A stretch of 64,000 nt of DNA, from positions 26,532,089-26,596,088 of the forward strand of contig NC_065922.1 of NCBI RefSeq assembly GCF_024586455.1. Direction: 5' to 3'. The notes beneath the pieces are model-generated. The model did no database searches and had not been told where the DNA came from. It saw only the letters and a list, made by a program, of their open reading frames with translations. This DNA comes from Bactrocera neohumeralis. Its lineage: Eukaryota; Arthropoda; Insecta; Diptera; Tephritidae. Numbering within the stretch: the first letter of the stretch is position 1; each line of letters starts with the position of its first letter. Both the position numbers and the translations under genes were made by a program. Shown here one piece after another: positions 13,386 to 27,010 of the stretch.

Positions 13386-13995
13386 TAGTATAATAATATT
13401 TCAGAACCTTTTGGGAATGACATGAAGAAATATCTAATCTCAGATTTTATTATATCTATCTCAAAACAAAAAATGGGATTCAAAATCCCCAAAGGAGCCC
13501 TTAAAAGTTCTGAAACCCCTCTGTCATAATATAATTTAAACTAATTCACTCGAATGACGTCTCATTACAATCAAACATTCTAAGCGAGCAGCTATAATTG
13601 TCTTACGGCACGAAGGTCGCTATGAATATAAAACCAATCGTGACAATAAGCAGAAGACGCTCACGCTTGGAAAGACAGTACCAACAATGAATCTAGCGCC
13701 AGTATGAGCTTCACTTCTGACTTTTTAATCAGCTTGTGCGACACTATTATTGCAGTAAACAATTTAATTAAAAACTCGTAGATACTGCTTGACTATATGA
13801 ACGGCCAATCTGAAGCTGTTGTTTTTCTTATTATAATATTTTTATCTCTTTCATTAAATAACAAATCCGGTTGTTTTGAATATCTATTAACAATTTTTAA
13901 CCGTTTTGTTTTAATTCACATTTAGTTCATGAATGTGAAATATGACAACGTGCTCGTGCCCCTCTCATTCAACCCGAATGAAATCTATGAATATA

Positions 13996-14255
13996 TTGGG
14001 TAGTCGGAAAAGTCTTTTCGTATTTCTAATCAAACTTCAAATTATTTTTTTTATTTATAATAATGAACAAATATGTACCATTTTGTAACTTTTTTCAACT
14101 TCTCCGAATTTTATTTGTTTTTTGGTTAAATGAAGCTTAAAATCTCACCTTGCCAACACTATATAGTATAACACAATGTGATTGGTAGCAATGGAGATGT
14201 ACGACTGCAACGATATCTATAGACAAAATACGAAAAGATTTTTTCGACTACCCAA
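13996..14255. mobile_element. Mariner family 1 miniature element (MITE) with both terminal repeats
   Basis: Left end TTGGGTAGTCGGAAAAGTC at 13996; right end GATTTTTTCGACTACCCAA finishing at 14255. The ends are inverted repeats of about 30 bp (TTTTCGTATTT continues inside) flanked by TA, the mariner target. At 260 bp it has no transposase; the inside holds only terminal flank sequence such as CCAACACTATATAGTATAAC. Confidence 0.85.
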
Positions 14256-15663
14256 TATGTACCGTGTACATATGTATGTATTTCTTGTCTTCGTACTCTC
14301 AATGTTATGAAGGCAAGAGTTGATTTGGTGGAAAATATTAAATCTATTAGAAAAGAGTAAAAGTTAAATCAGCAGGGAAGGGGTCTTAAATGTTATGGTA
14401 AAATTGTTCGACGACTAAAACGCAATATACCCTAAAACAATAAGCGTACTCATTTAATGTGGCATTTATAGTACAATGACGGAAAAGACTGAAAAGGTTA
14501 TCTCGTTTCTACGAGTGGGAGCCACTAAAATTGAACCTATATATTTTATAGTTAGACCTAACCTGATGTAAATTGTACAGGGTTGCTCGATTGGTTCATG
14601 AGATATATCATTTTGAGTAACACAAGTTTTGATGTTTTGATAAAAAATTTTATAGAGGAATCTGTGTTTTAAAAGAGCAATATTTTACTACGAAAACATA
14701 TTCTACTGATACAAAAAAAAAGAAGTTTGACAGATTCTGTGCAAGGCCAAATCAGTATTCATGGGTTAAAAAAATTCTCATCGGTCATATGAGCACCGAA
14801 GACGATGAACTCAATGGACAGCTAGCGACTTTACTACGGGCGAAGACATTTAATTATCCAATCGACCAGAAACAACAACGACTAGATGACGATATGAAAT
14901 GACATTTGGCACGCATCTATACTATAGTATATACCTACATGACTATACATATATTATATACATATAAATATGTATGTCTACGGTACATTTAAAGTAATTA
15001 AGTGACAAATGATGGCCAGCTTCTGAATTCGTTTGAAGTAAAATGATATATAAAATACCGACTCATTTTACATCCGTTTGTATGGGATCGAAAATATACA
15101 CACACTCACATACTGTACATAGATATTGTGAACTTTTAATGAATGAATTTAATTTACTGGAATTTTGCAAACAAATTTAACTACACTTTACGCTAGAAAA
15201 TTCTGACCATTCGACGTTTAAGTGCCCGCAAGATGGTAGTTTGCTATTACTATATGTATACGAGTATATGTACATACTTACATATGTACAATATATAGGA
15301 GTACTATATTATATAGGAGTACACAGTTTTAAGCGGTTTTGCCGTTATTTAGTTGTGTATAGATTTTTGCATATCAATTAGCACATACAATTAAATGTTT
15401 GAGGGGAAAACTCCTTAGTGCAGAGCAAAATAGTCAGCTTTTCGTCTTTTACTACTGCTAAATGCATACCTGCATGCTGCCTGTTGGATACAGTTTTAGT
15501 CTCTAGGAAAAATTATCGCTAAAACTTCAAACTTTTAAGCTCAAAGATTTAATATTTCTGTTTACAAATAACTGAAACCCAATTAACCGAATGAATGTCA
15601 TTAAAAAGTTAAATCCAGCTGATGGCCAATAGATTACTATGGATATGAACTTAGCTCTTATAA

Positions 15664-16090
15664 TGGGTAGTCGAAAAAGTCCTTTCGTATTTTGTCAATA
15701 TATGTATGTCGTTGCAGCCGTATATCTCCAGTGCTACCAATCACATTGCGTCCTACCATATAGTGTTGGAAAGGTGAGATTTTAGGCTTCATTTAACGAA
15801 AATTTAACAAAAATAAATTCAGGGAAGTTGAAAGTTACAGTTGTTTAAAAATGAGTGAAAATAATGTAGAAATGCGCTATATTTCGAAATTTTTGTGTAA
15901 AAAAGGAAATCAATGAAATTTGTGAAGTTTACGGAGACGATGCTGTATCAGTTCGTATAGCACAACAATGGTTCGCTCGCTTCCGTTCTGGAAATTTCGA
16001 AATTTCAATTTACACTGATGGAATAATGTCTCTAGCGGAAAAATGGCAAAAAGTGGTCAATCTAAATGGTACATATTTATTGACAGAACC
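15664..16090 (+). mobile_element. Mariner family 1 copy, left end plus transposase start
   Basis: Starts TGGGTAGTCGAAAAAGTCC at 15664. It then carries a 5' untranslated stretch like the MITE at 35840, and a broken N-terminal transposase with VYGDDAVSVRIAQQWFARFR at about 15931-15990, the helix-turn-helix region of a mariner transposase. An internal deletion then jumps to AGCGGAAAAATGGCAAAAAG, the 3' part. I see no right terminal repeat. Confidence 0.7.
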
Positions 16091-16754
16091 CTTAAATTGA
16101 GGGTGTTTTCAGGATTTTTTTAAGGTTTACAAAAAGAGCAATCGATTTAAAAATTTTACAGTTTATTTATACACTTATGAAAAGTACAAAAATATGTTTT
16201 TTGTTAAATAAAAAAATTTTTAACAATATTAAAAATGGGGTCCAAAAAAAGCTATCTTAAAAAATGACTCCCGGTGCCGTTGTTGATTTTGACTCTTCAG
16301 AACATCTGAAACATAAAAACCAAATAAATTATTAATCAGTGGGAGTGCAGCAATCGCTGGAACTATGAAAACAGCTATTTTTGGACAAGTTTTAGATCGA
16401 AAAAAATCGAAGTTCTTAAAATTAAAATTTGATCGTAGTCCCGACGATAGATATTGATCTTATAAACACCATATTAAAATTTCAAGTGATTCGGATGGAT
16501 AGTGTTTTTTTTTCATCAACGGCACGCCGAAAAAAGTAGTTTTGAGATAAATGACGTACAAAGCATCCATTCATTGAGCCCCTCGACCGCGCGCTACCTG
16601 CTAAAACGGCTGTAGAAGCTAAAATAATGTGAATATCCCTCCAAAAAATTTACAGTATATTCTATACACTGTATACTATACTTTCGAATTATCAAACAAA
16701 ACAAAATCGATTCTTTGAAAATTCTAGACCACCGGGACCCCTTAATATATATAT

Positions 16755-17785
16755 AAAACAAGTAAGGAAGGGCTAAGTTCGGGTGTCACCGAACATTTTA
16801 TACTCTCGCATGATAAAATGATAATCGAGATTTCATTATCCGTCATTTACATATTTTTTTTATTTTGCTGTAAAATTAATTAGATTAGATCAATTTGTGT
16901 ACTTTGAGTATTGAATTGTATTTTCATTTCCTATTGTATATATGTATGTACTTACATATTATACAGAGAAAGCATCAGATGGAATTCAAAATAGCGTTAT
17001 ATTGGAAGAAGGCGTGGTTGTGAACCGATTTCACCCATATTTCGAATATGTCATCAGAGTGTTAATAAAATATTATGTACCGAATTTCATTGAAATCGGT
17101 GGAGTAGTTCCTGAGATATGGTTTTTGGTCCATAAGTGGGCGATGCCACGCCCATTTTCAAATTAAAAAAAAGCCTGGGTGCAGCTTCCTTCTGCCATTT
17201 CTTCCGTAAAATTTAGTGTTTCTGACGTTTTTTGTTAGTCGGTTAACGCACTTTTAGTGATTTTCAACATAACCTTTGTATGGGAGGTGGGCGTGGTTAT
17301 TATCCGATTTGTTCCATTTTTGAACTGTATATGGAAATGCCTGAAGGAAACGACTCTGTAGAGTTTGGTTGACATAGCTATAGTAGTTTCCGAGATATGT
17401 ACAAAAAACTTAGTAGGGGCGGGGCCACGCCCACTTTTCAAAAAAAAATTACGTCCGAATATGCCCCTCCCTAATGCGATCCTTTGTGCCAAATTTCACT
17501 TTAATATCTTTATTTTTGGCTTAGTTATGACACTTTCGGTTTTCACCATTTTGTGGGCGTGGCAGTTGGCCGATTTTTCCCATCTTCGAACTTAACCTTC
17601 TTATAAAGCCAAGAAATACGTGTACCAAGTTTCATCATGATATCTCAATTTTTACTCAAGTTACAGCTTGCACGGACGGACGGACAGACAGACATCCGGA
17701 TTTCAACTCTACTCGTCACCCTGATCACATTGGTATATATAACCCTATATCTGACTCTTTTAGTTTTAGGTCTTACAAACAACCA
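16755..17785. repeat. Long tephritid-type interspersed repeat, nearly complete
   Basis: Begins GTAAGGAAGGGCTAAGTTCG (about 16761) and continues through ACCGAACATTTTATACTCTC, several blocks of the form GGGCGTGG...CCACGCCCA (for example 17124-17160, 17287-17298, 17416-17435, 17553-17565), CACGGACGGACGGACAGACA at 17671, and TATATAACCCTATATCTGAC near 17735. I know this wording as a highly abundant noncoding repeat of tephritid genomes; its class is not clear to me. The short open frames inside it are not genes. Confidence 0.75.
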
Positions 17786-17884
17786 TCTTTCATCTCTCAA
17801 ATTCGACTCGGATAGGCAAAAACACTACAATTTCAGGTATTTCAAAATAGGCTTCGGAGCCAATATAATCACGACAACGGTTAA

Positions 17885-18060
17885 TATAATTTTCCACAGA
17901 CTTATTATAAGCTAGCTAGAAATGGTTTTCAGCGCCTTCAGCGAATTGTGTTTTTTCAGCTTCGGCACATTTTGGTGCACAATGTCTTAGATTGTTGGGT
18001 AGTTTCAACGTCATATTCAAAAACCAACGTCTCGTCATCAGTAAAGACGCTTAATGAGCG
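17885..18060 (-). mobile_element. Mariner family 2 transposase fragment
   Basis: The minus strand reads SVFTDDETLVFEYDVETTQQ, the DET(W/L)VFEYDV catalytic-core motif of mariner transposases, with adjacent basic residues. It sits directly beyond the long repeat 16755-17785. No terminal repeat is visible and it is too short to function. Confidence 0.6.
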
Positions 18061-19984
18061 TGGTGTTCTCAGCTATGTTGTCGAGAGCATCTCTTTGGCG
18101 ACCACTACTCGCATCGTTAAATTGTAGTTGTAAGTCACAGCCAGCATTGCAAGTCAAATTCTTGTTGTATTGTAGCTTTGCTATAAGAATGAAGACTTTA
18201 CCAGCCTTACTACAATTGTCTATGCTCTATGATGAGACGAGACTTTATACAGTAAATATAAAAAGTTGTATTCACCCAATCGGTCAATATCACTTCCTTA
18301 TACTTTGTATATAAATTAATTTCTGTCCCTAAAATTAATTTTTTGGAATCTCTAACACATACATACATCGATCATTATGTAACATCGTTATCAGTCTCCT
18401 GTACTCAAATTTGCGCTAAAATTATATCATACATATACTTCACTTTATAATCCGTTAAAAATATATAAATATATTTGCAATACCCAAGCAATAATTATCG
18501 CATATGTATCAAGGGTCATTTAGATGAGGTGGTTTTCATTCATTTTTCTGAAAGCTACATATATAGTTATGGTACGTAGTCTTCTCAAAACAGTGGATAC
18601 GTAATTTCTGTCGAAAAATAGTGACGCGTTCGGTTCATGTGGGTGCCCAATGGCAGACGAATATGATTCATTTTTTTGCATATCCCATGGTGTTCAAATT
18701 CTGAGAAAGCAATTATTCAATAAAATAAGTATAATCTAACAGTGAAATATAGGACAATTTTTCTTTGTTATATAATGACCCTCCAAGTTTTGTATTATCA
18801 ACAATTTTATTACTAATCACTTTTTATACTCTTGCAACCTGTTGCTACAGAGTATTATAGTTTTGTTCACCTGTTGTACGTATCACCTAAAACTAATCGA
18901 ATTAAATATAGGGCTATAAATATTATACTTGCCTGAGCCCCCATGTACTTAATATAAAGATTTTCGAACTTCCAGGTGAAATTGGGAGAGCGTGTTTTAA
19001 ACATCTCCTTCAATTGCAACAATTGGTTCAACGAATTCAATATATCCGCTTGTCATTTTCCGGTGAGCCACATAAAGATATCCCAAAAACGGCGACCTCA
19101 AAGGAAGACGTGACAAAACACCACGAACTCGATTTGCAACTGAATTGAAGGTGAACAATATTTAAAGCTGTTTAAGCGCCATTCGAAAAGACCTTCGATG
19201 AAACATGGTTCCATTGGTATTTATCGGAATGTGATTGCCACCATATTCTGTTATTAACAAGTTGTGATCTGCCTCGACAAGGACAAATCGGTCACATTCG
19301 TTATTTTTAGCTTATGATACACTATGTGGACTATTCTTACGTGCGAATATACTTACATACAAGTATGTATGTATATTCTAATATTTAGAGAAGTAATCCG
19401 TAGCGCTCTCAAGTATTCAGTAATATTATATACATATGTACATATGCATACAATATATATGTGCGAATTAATATGCAGATATCTAATGTAGATGTGTCAC
19501 TTGCCCCTAATTACGCTAAACGACTTTATTCTATTTACTTTTATAATCAGATCAGAATAAATTTAAATATTTACTTTTTTAGTTCAGAAGTAAATTGCTA
19601 GTAATGCAATATTTATCGGATTGGAACTCCTAGTGCCGAAATAGAGATCATCTCGATAATTTAAAACGAAAATAAATAACTGATATTTCATTAAAATTAG
19701 CTTTTAGATAATTATATTTGAACTAAATAAGAAGCGTTGACCTCGGCTTCACCAAAGCTAGAATATCCATTACAGCTGCATTCCTTATAGCAGAAAATGG
19801 TATACAGAGATCTTAATTTTGATTTTGATCTTTCAGTTTGTGTAGCCGTTATATACTATAGTGATTCTATCTGAAAAATTCATTCGAAATTTGAACATTT
19901 GCCTTGAATAATAATTCGTGCCAAATTTCGTGAAAATGTCTTGTCAAATGAAAAGGTTTTCACACAAGAACTTGATATGGATGA

Positions 19985-20375
19985 TTCAGTTTGCATGACA
20001 GATATGTATATGCTAAAGAGGTTCGGTGTTGGCAGTTCCAAGCTATGAGTAGATTCTAGAAGATAAAGGGCTGTGCGAAAAATTTTAGATCAAAAACTGT
20101 GGTAAATAGGCCCAGAAGTGGCTAAACGGCTAACCTCGCTGATCAATGCTTTGAGCATAAAGTGTCGTAAAGACATCTATGTAATTTCAGATCAATATCT
20201 CAAAGCCCGAGGGAGTACTTTATGGTATGTATGTATATACAGAAGTGCAGGCAGACGGTCATGGCTAAATCGGCAAAATTTGTCACGCTGATTATTTACT
20301 TTGTAGTCCCAGAAATTTCTTTCTGGGTGTAGTAAACCTCGTAGCGAACTTAATATGTCTTGTTCAGAGTATAAA
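19985..20375. repeat. Second copy of the TATACTCTGAAC repeat class, reversed
   Basis: The end reads TTCTTTCTGGGTGTAGTAAA then CTTAATATGTCTTGTTCAGA, the reverse complement of the head of the copy at 8868. The middle has GACGGTCATGGCTAAATCGG. No coding capacity. Confidence 0.6.
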
Positions 20376-21344
20376 TCTATATTTTGAAAAGGTTTTAGTT
20401 GGTCATAAGAATTTCGGATATTTTATATCTGCTTATATTTAATAAAAAATTTATGTATGTATATTCAATTTTATTTCACAACCTTAATTTTAATACTCAA
20501 TATGCTCTCTTAAAACATTTCTAAAACTTCCATTCAGAGCTTCCTGAGAAAATGCTTATTAGCCAAACACGCTTATCGCGCATCAGTACAAGCTTGTCAA
20601 GTATTACAGAAATCTTAGAGATGGCAGACCGTTACAAACACATTTTCCAGTCATGTAAAAAGATAACAACAAATTTCTTAATTAATACAATTATATACAT
20701 ACTTTCATACATCTGAAACTACTCTCATGTATACAGGTACATAGGAGTACCCTAGCATATTCTAGGAATAACTGCTACTCACTTGCTATCAATTTCATTT
20801 AACATTAACTCGTTCCACACGATTTCGCAATTCGTGCTTACACACAGGTACAGGTTCGCACGTAATCGTATAGTTGTAGTCAGTTATCAGTAGTCTTGTA
20901 ATAAATCGCATGAAGATCCAGGTTAGAGATGATCATATATAATAACTATAGCGCAAGTTGTAAATGCTGAAGATAAGCTATCAGTATATTTAGCTGTATA
21001 GACAAACTCCTTGGAAATGTATACGCAAGCTATACTAACATTTTCATATATTGCCATACTGTCCAGCTCGGTATTTTATAACTATAAATTTACAACCGGC
21101 CTCCTCACAGAAATTTTGTTGAGAAAAATTGTTTGAAGGAGTCACGAGTTATGAAAATAGGTAATGTTCAAATAACAGATAAAAAAAGATCTCTTGTTGG
21201 GTGATCAGAGTCTGTAGTTTTAATACAATATTCAGAAACTATTCCAAAGAATTATTTCCTCATAGAGCTCCTGTAAAACCGCCTGTTTGTAATCTTCTAG
21301 TTCTAAAATTTTCTTTCAAATTTCCAAGATTATAAGAAATTTGG

Positions 21345-21790
21345 TTGAACAAGAGTGGGCTCAGCACATCGTCTTCTTTATTAGCATTGACAAGGCTTAC
21401 GCGGTTATAGGCGAGTTAACAACAGCGCGCCAGTTATTTTATCTCTTCGCTTTTTGGCACCAATTGGAGATACCAAGTGCTTTCAGCTCCTTCTCCACTT
21501 GATCTCTCCAACGGTGTGGGGATCTTACTCTTCATTTGCTTCCACCAGTGAGTACTCTGTATTGAATACTTTTCATCCATCTGGATAACAACCGCTGCCT
21601 TTTGATTCGCTGAATTATGTCAATGTCGCTATATACATATGTATGTATGTACATACATATGTACATATCACGTACTGCACATCGTTTCATAGACTGCAGA
21701 CATCCGAGGCTTTTGTCCTTTTTCATTGGGAGTGTTTCCAGGTGGCGGGTTCCAAACCCAGCGCTAAACCGCGCTAGGCGAGTGGTATGA
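21345..21790 (-). mobile_element. 3' end of a non-LTR retrotransposon reverse transcriptase ORF
   Basis: On the minus strand, with frameshifts, I read DIDIIQRIKRQRLLSRWMKS, then PHRWRDQVEKELKALGISNW and NNWRAVVNSP. This is the C-terminal tail (IQRIKRQRLRWLGHV ... RPxxRWxDQVExDL...W) typical of insect endonuclease-reverse transcriptase elements. A microsatellite (21640-21670) interrupts it. The catalytic domain is not in the window. Confidence 0.65.
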
Positions 21791-23999
21791 AGTTGTGCAC
21801 ACATTTACATATGTATATGTATGTATGTATATCGAGCAGGTTGCTCCAAGACCATCGCTCACTCGCAACCGCGCCTCTAAAGAACAAACGCTGCAATTAG
21901 ACTTCAGCGATCCCCTTTAAACATAATACATATGTCGGAGTGGCTCCGCTGAAGCTTTCTCTCTTTTAGGCTTTACACCCGGTGGCTCAGTACATACTTC
22001 ATAATCTTAACCGAAGGTTGTTTCCGTGGTCAATACTTAACAATAAATAGAAACTCTCGTTGAAGCGGAGGATTGATCTCCAAAAGAGTTTAATGTATCA
22101 GCAATAGTTTATGAGCTTCATAGCTTAGCCAATTGTTTTTAAACAAAAGTATGTATAACTATTGTATGTTTTTCTTTACTCTCTAGAGGATTCCCAAAAG
22201 GATCTACGAAAAGCAAGATCACGCTCCTTACCAAGATATTCAGAGAACTTAACAGTTGTATGTACATACATACGTAAATTTTTCACACAGGCTGCTATGA
22301 ATGGCATATTGAACAATTTCCGTTTCAGTCAAATGCATGCCATAGCAACAACATTTCTTCACCAGTTTGCACTTTCGCAATTAATGGATCTATCAGACTT
22401 CCAGTTAAGAGAGTGTTTAAGTAAGAAATTCATTCAGTTTCATGGAAGTTATAATTAATAATATGAAAATAAAACACACATGCAAACTTTGCAGAACCAT
22501 AATCAGTTCAAATCGAATTCTCGAAAAAGCAGCGAATGGAAAGTCAACAGTCAATTGAAGTGAAATATGAAATTCGCTTGAAGAGCGAATAACGCATAAT
22601 CGTTTAGGGTACTATACCATGACCATTTTCGTTTAATTCTATACAAATTAAATACTTTTCTTTTTCAATATTTGCCTGCCTTTAATCGGCCGTGTATATT
22701 GAATGCAACCATGTGTGCGCCTGCTGATCATACAAGAATTCTCAAGTTATACTAGATAACTTGTCGGCATGTCGGCTTGAGCCGCACCATTGAGCAGCAA
22801 CAGCATAGCAGTAACAGCAGTAACAGCAGCCAACAGTTGCTTATTTCCGTTTAAATTCATCTTTAATAGGCGAACATGCCAATTCTTCAACTGTGGTTTT
22901 AACAAGAAGTGACATAAAATCGCGCTACAGATTGCTCACCCTTCCTCCCGGAATCGCCAACACGGATCCACCAACGAACACATACACGCACACACGGTCT
23001 TTTTAAATAATCGAAAAAAGAGCAACACAAGAACATACCTATTACACATAGATGTATGGTATATACATATGTATGTATGCATTTATGCATAGCCGTACAT
23101 GCAAAAGTAATGGTATTTATAAGTATCCAAATACAAGCAAGCATTCGAATGACCATTACTCTATACAGGGTGTACTGTATTATGGTATTGTAGAAATATA
23201 TGTTTTTCGCATAAAAAACTGGTTCAATGAATACACAAAGGTACCTAAAAACTATATACATACATTGTTTCCAAGAGATAATATTCATATTTTTTGATGG
23301 GATCCTTTCTAGACTCTAGGACACTAACGTTAAAAGAGTTCATATTTTAATGGCTCTCTCTCTCTCTAGAGTTTAGGACACTAACATTGGAAAACTTCAT
23401 ATTTTGATGGTCAAAAAGTATTCACGACACTTAAAAGCATATAGACTTCTCAGGTTGCCTCTTCATTTCCCCGACTAATTTATGCACGTTCTATTCAACT
23501 TTGAAAGCAAATTTACTAACCATCTTTCAATATTTTAGCACTAGATATGATAGCCAATAACATTGTATTTAAGTTGAACGCAATACACCTGAAACTAGCT
23601 TCAATCGATCGGAGCAGCATATGTAGATTTCAGAAGAACCAAATCAAAATACTAGCATTTTTATTTTAATTTTTTTATCGTTCCCACGACAGTTGGGTCT
23701 ACTTAACCGGAACGGACCCGGATTTTTTATCCAGTCAAGGACTGCCAACTCGGCAAAATTCTGACGTTTCAACGACGACAAAAACTGACATTTTTATACT
23801 CTGAACGGTAACACGCTCGTCGGAAACCCTATAAAATTTATATGTACATATGTATGTCTATAAATTATTGGCTGAGTCAACGCTCGGATCAGATCGGATC
23901 ACTACAACTTATATCTGGTATTCAAATTGTCCGATCAAAATCAGAACATAAATCTCCTTAAATAATTTTATGAAATACGTTGGGTTAGGTTAAAAGGTC

Positions 24000-24440
24000 G
24001 ATCCTTGCAGGGATCTCACTTAGGCAGCTTAGAACGCCGGTCCGTTTTATTATCTCAAACTCTTATAAAAGATCAAAGACAAAGCGCTTCGAGCCTTCAG
24101 ACGGCCAATGTCAATTTCGGCTCTGTCCCCTGGTTCCCCAAAGGTAAGACTGCTGCGATATTTCATTCTCAGTCTTGCGATTGCTGGAAAATGGAGGAGA
24201 AAGTGTCTGGATGTTTCCTCTTCATCCTACTGCATAAAACATTGACAATTTGCATCTGTTAGTGAGCGGGCAAGGGTGCCCCCTTTGGCTAACTCGTCGG
24301 CTTTGCAGTCGCCAGCAATTCCGCCATGGCAGGCGCCCAAACGATTCTGTTTATAAAATATGGCATGCATCTGTGACGGATATTCCAGCTTTTGATACAG
24401 CTTTGTTTTCGTTTTTAGCAATATTGACTCAGGCTACAAG
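24000..24440 (-). mobile_element. Non-LTR retrotransposon fragment (RNase H region)
   Basis: The minus strand at about 24245-24335 reads GGIAGDCKADELAKGGTLAR, the GxxxDELA(R/K)xG core of the RNase H domain found downstream of reverse transcriptase in I/R1-like elements. Two further fragments of the same region lie at 31510-32000 and 54400-54840, on the plus strand. Stops and a truncated C-terminus show it is dead. Confidence 0.65.
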
Positions 24441-25482
24441 CTGGTCGTAAGAGATCGCTGAAAATTACAGCTATTTAAAGAACAAGATCGCCTAAATGGC
24501 ATTCCAACCAATCAGTATTCGAAGAGGTCTGTAAGTACACCAGTCCAATTTAAAAAAAAATGTACATACAAATGTATAACCTCAACAGCCGAAATCCTGA
24601 TGAAATCCTTTATTAGCTAACAACAAAGCGTTTATGATACACCCTGTATATACATAAATATACATATACGTACAAGTAATAAAAACAATTCTCAGATATC
24701 TTCATTTTTTCCAAGTAATCTGACTCTTGAATTGGGCGAGAATACCGCCTATCTAAAGTCGGAAGGCCAATAGGCCGAAGCTGTGCAGCCTTGTTAACTC
24801 CGGTGACGATCATCTGCGGCACTGCGCCCTCTCACACTCGCAAACAAACACACACACAAGCAATGGAACAAAAACCTGTGTCTGCGACTGATGTGGTACT
24901 TATTGTTAAAAATGTTAAATTATGATTTCCAGGAAACAAAAAACGAAACAATTTGAATTGCAGAAAGCAGAAGAAAAAGGAAAACACACATACATATATA
25001 CATAAATACATTGTACGTACATTTATATATAGGCAGGCAGCCTGACGAGGCTGCTGTCCAGTGGAAGCACCAACTTGTACGACAGAATTCAGCACAAGCA
25101 CGCCAGACAATGCGGGAATATGAATACCTGCATATCTGACAGACATACATACATACATACATGCATACACAAATACATATGTTTGTGCAAATATGTCTGT
25201 ATGTGAGGTTGATTGGGCGCATGATGAGCGAATTGTGTTGAAAAGAACAGGACTGAAGATGTAGCCAACAACTGCAATGCCTAAATATGTACCCACAAAT
25301 GTATATGTACATGTGTAGTGTGTGTGTGTGTGTGAACAGCACGGAAGCAGCATTGAAATGAGTCCGTAACAAGACTCAAGGCTGACCAACACAAACTGGA
25401 TGACTTCTGCTTCTTCTTCAAATTCTGTTTCTTCTCGGCCAATTGACCAAAGGCTCATCAAGCAAATCTGTACGGCTCACTG

Positions 25483-25494
25483 TGCGCATGCGCA
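25483..25494. promoter_or_regulatory. Perfect NRF-1/EWG-type palindrome TGCGCATGCGCA
   Basis: The 12-bp palindrome equals the consensus of NRF-1, whose fly homologue is Erect wing. It lies in a locally GC-richer stretch (about 25390-25660) in the middle of the large intron, where an internal promoter or enhancer is possible. No open exon starts nearby that I can support. Confidence 0.4.
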
Positions 25495-26464
25495 TACCAT
25501 AATAGCTAGTTTGCGACGGTTCTCGACGCTGAGGAATACATTGTATAGGCCAATAATAATATTGGCTGCTCGGCTGGCGTATGCTTCTATCGGCTTTTTG
25601 GTCGACCAATTGACAATACGTCAACGCTGGCGCAGCAAAAAAATGTGGCAGCCAACTTGTGCAAATTTGTATGCATGTATGCATGTATGTATGTTAAACA
25701 GAGTAGACTGCACCACTGATAGGCACTTGCGGCATTCTTGTTTGCGCCTGTTGCTTCATATGATAATTTATAAATTACACAGCTCTACAAAAAGTAAATT
25801 TTTTGGTTACTCTGGATATCTTAGCAAATTTTTATGCTTTCAAGTGTCCAAATTACGACCTAATTCACGAAAATGTCCAATGTGCTCTTATCATAATCTC
25901 TCCCTTTTTATGATAATTAAATATCTAATATTTTGATAAGTAATAGCTTGTTAGTATTGAGTTTCTCAGTCATGATTAGCGTTTTGTGTACCTTTTTATA
26001 TTAAAATATTGAGAGATCCCCACTATCGGGCTCCGTAAAGAAAATATAAAAAAATAGGTGAAGGTTTTTAGGTTTTAATAAAACTCAAACCCTGGAGATA
26101 TCCGTAATTACAGTCCACAAAATGTTCTATTTTACTCATTGAAAACCTTGCTTTCGTTTCAAAAGTAATTCGCATGGACTACTCTGAAACAACAATGCCG
26201 CCGAATAACCAGATATCTACACCAAAGTTTTTTTTTCTAAAAATTAACTCAGTGATTTAAAAACCGTACATTGAGACAAAAAAACACCCAGAAATTGTAA
26301 TTAAATTCCGCGGGTAAATTATATTGAAAAAAATGTATATTGCTAGGTTGGAAGGACTGTCCTTAATTACTATACCAAATATGAGCGCGATCTATCAACA
26401 GATCAGCAGCTGCTTAAGTCGATACACCTCAGTAGTGCATTGCGATTTTTATAAGGGATAAAAA

Positions 26465-27010
26465 TATCGAACAAAGAATTTGTCTCAAATTTTATATTTC
26501 GGATCAAATTTCGTGTGCGGTATCGTTACGAATGTTGAAAAAGGCTATGATGATTCCGTTTTATCAAAAACACAAGCCTACGAGTGGTACAAAGCCTTCA
26601 TTAAAGACATGACTGGTTCTGGACGACCTTCGACCGCTTCAGCTGATGAAAATATTAAAAAAGTGAAGGAAATGGTTCTTGAAAATCGTCACACAAGTGT
26701 TAAAGAAATGGCAAGTCTGATCAAGGCGAGACCGTTCGAATGATTTTGGTAGATATTTTGAGTAAAAACACGTTCCTTCTCGACTCGCCCTGAAAAAGCT
26801 GAATTTTTTTTTCAAAAAGAGTATCGTAAACAGATCTCTTTAGGCATGCTTGATCGTTGAATTCCGATCCCACATTCATGGAGAGCATTTATGCTGATGA
26901 GATATACAAACAAGTCAGCAATCATCGGAATGGATCGCGTTTTCAGTCGATCGAAGAGATAAAATTCGCTGGAGGAGCTAAAGGTTATCCCACAAAGTAC
27001 TTCTGATAAG
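26465..27010 (+). pseudogene. Mariner family 1 transposase fragment, no ends
   Basis: The frame at 26480-26743 encodes the N-terminal helix-turn-helix half of a mariner transposase: LSKTQAYEWYKAFIKD, then the linker GSGRPSTASADENIKKVKEM. After a shift the sequence continues with a diverged core (ADEIYKQVSNHRNGSR region near 26890-26945). The middle is close to 33340-33480, so it belongs to the same family as the copies with TTGGGTAGTCG ends. Frameshifts rule out activity. Confidence 0.7.

Noticed and set aside
24832..25461. 209-codon open frame on the minus strand
   Set aside because: It runs through microsatellites (His-Thr and Tyr-Val-Cys-Met runs) and has no domain, start context or splice support; length arises from repeat composition.
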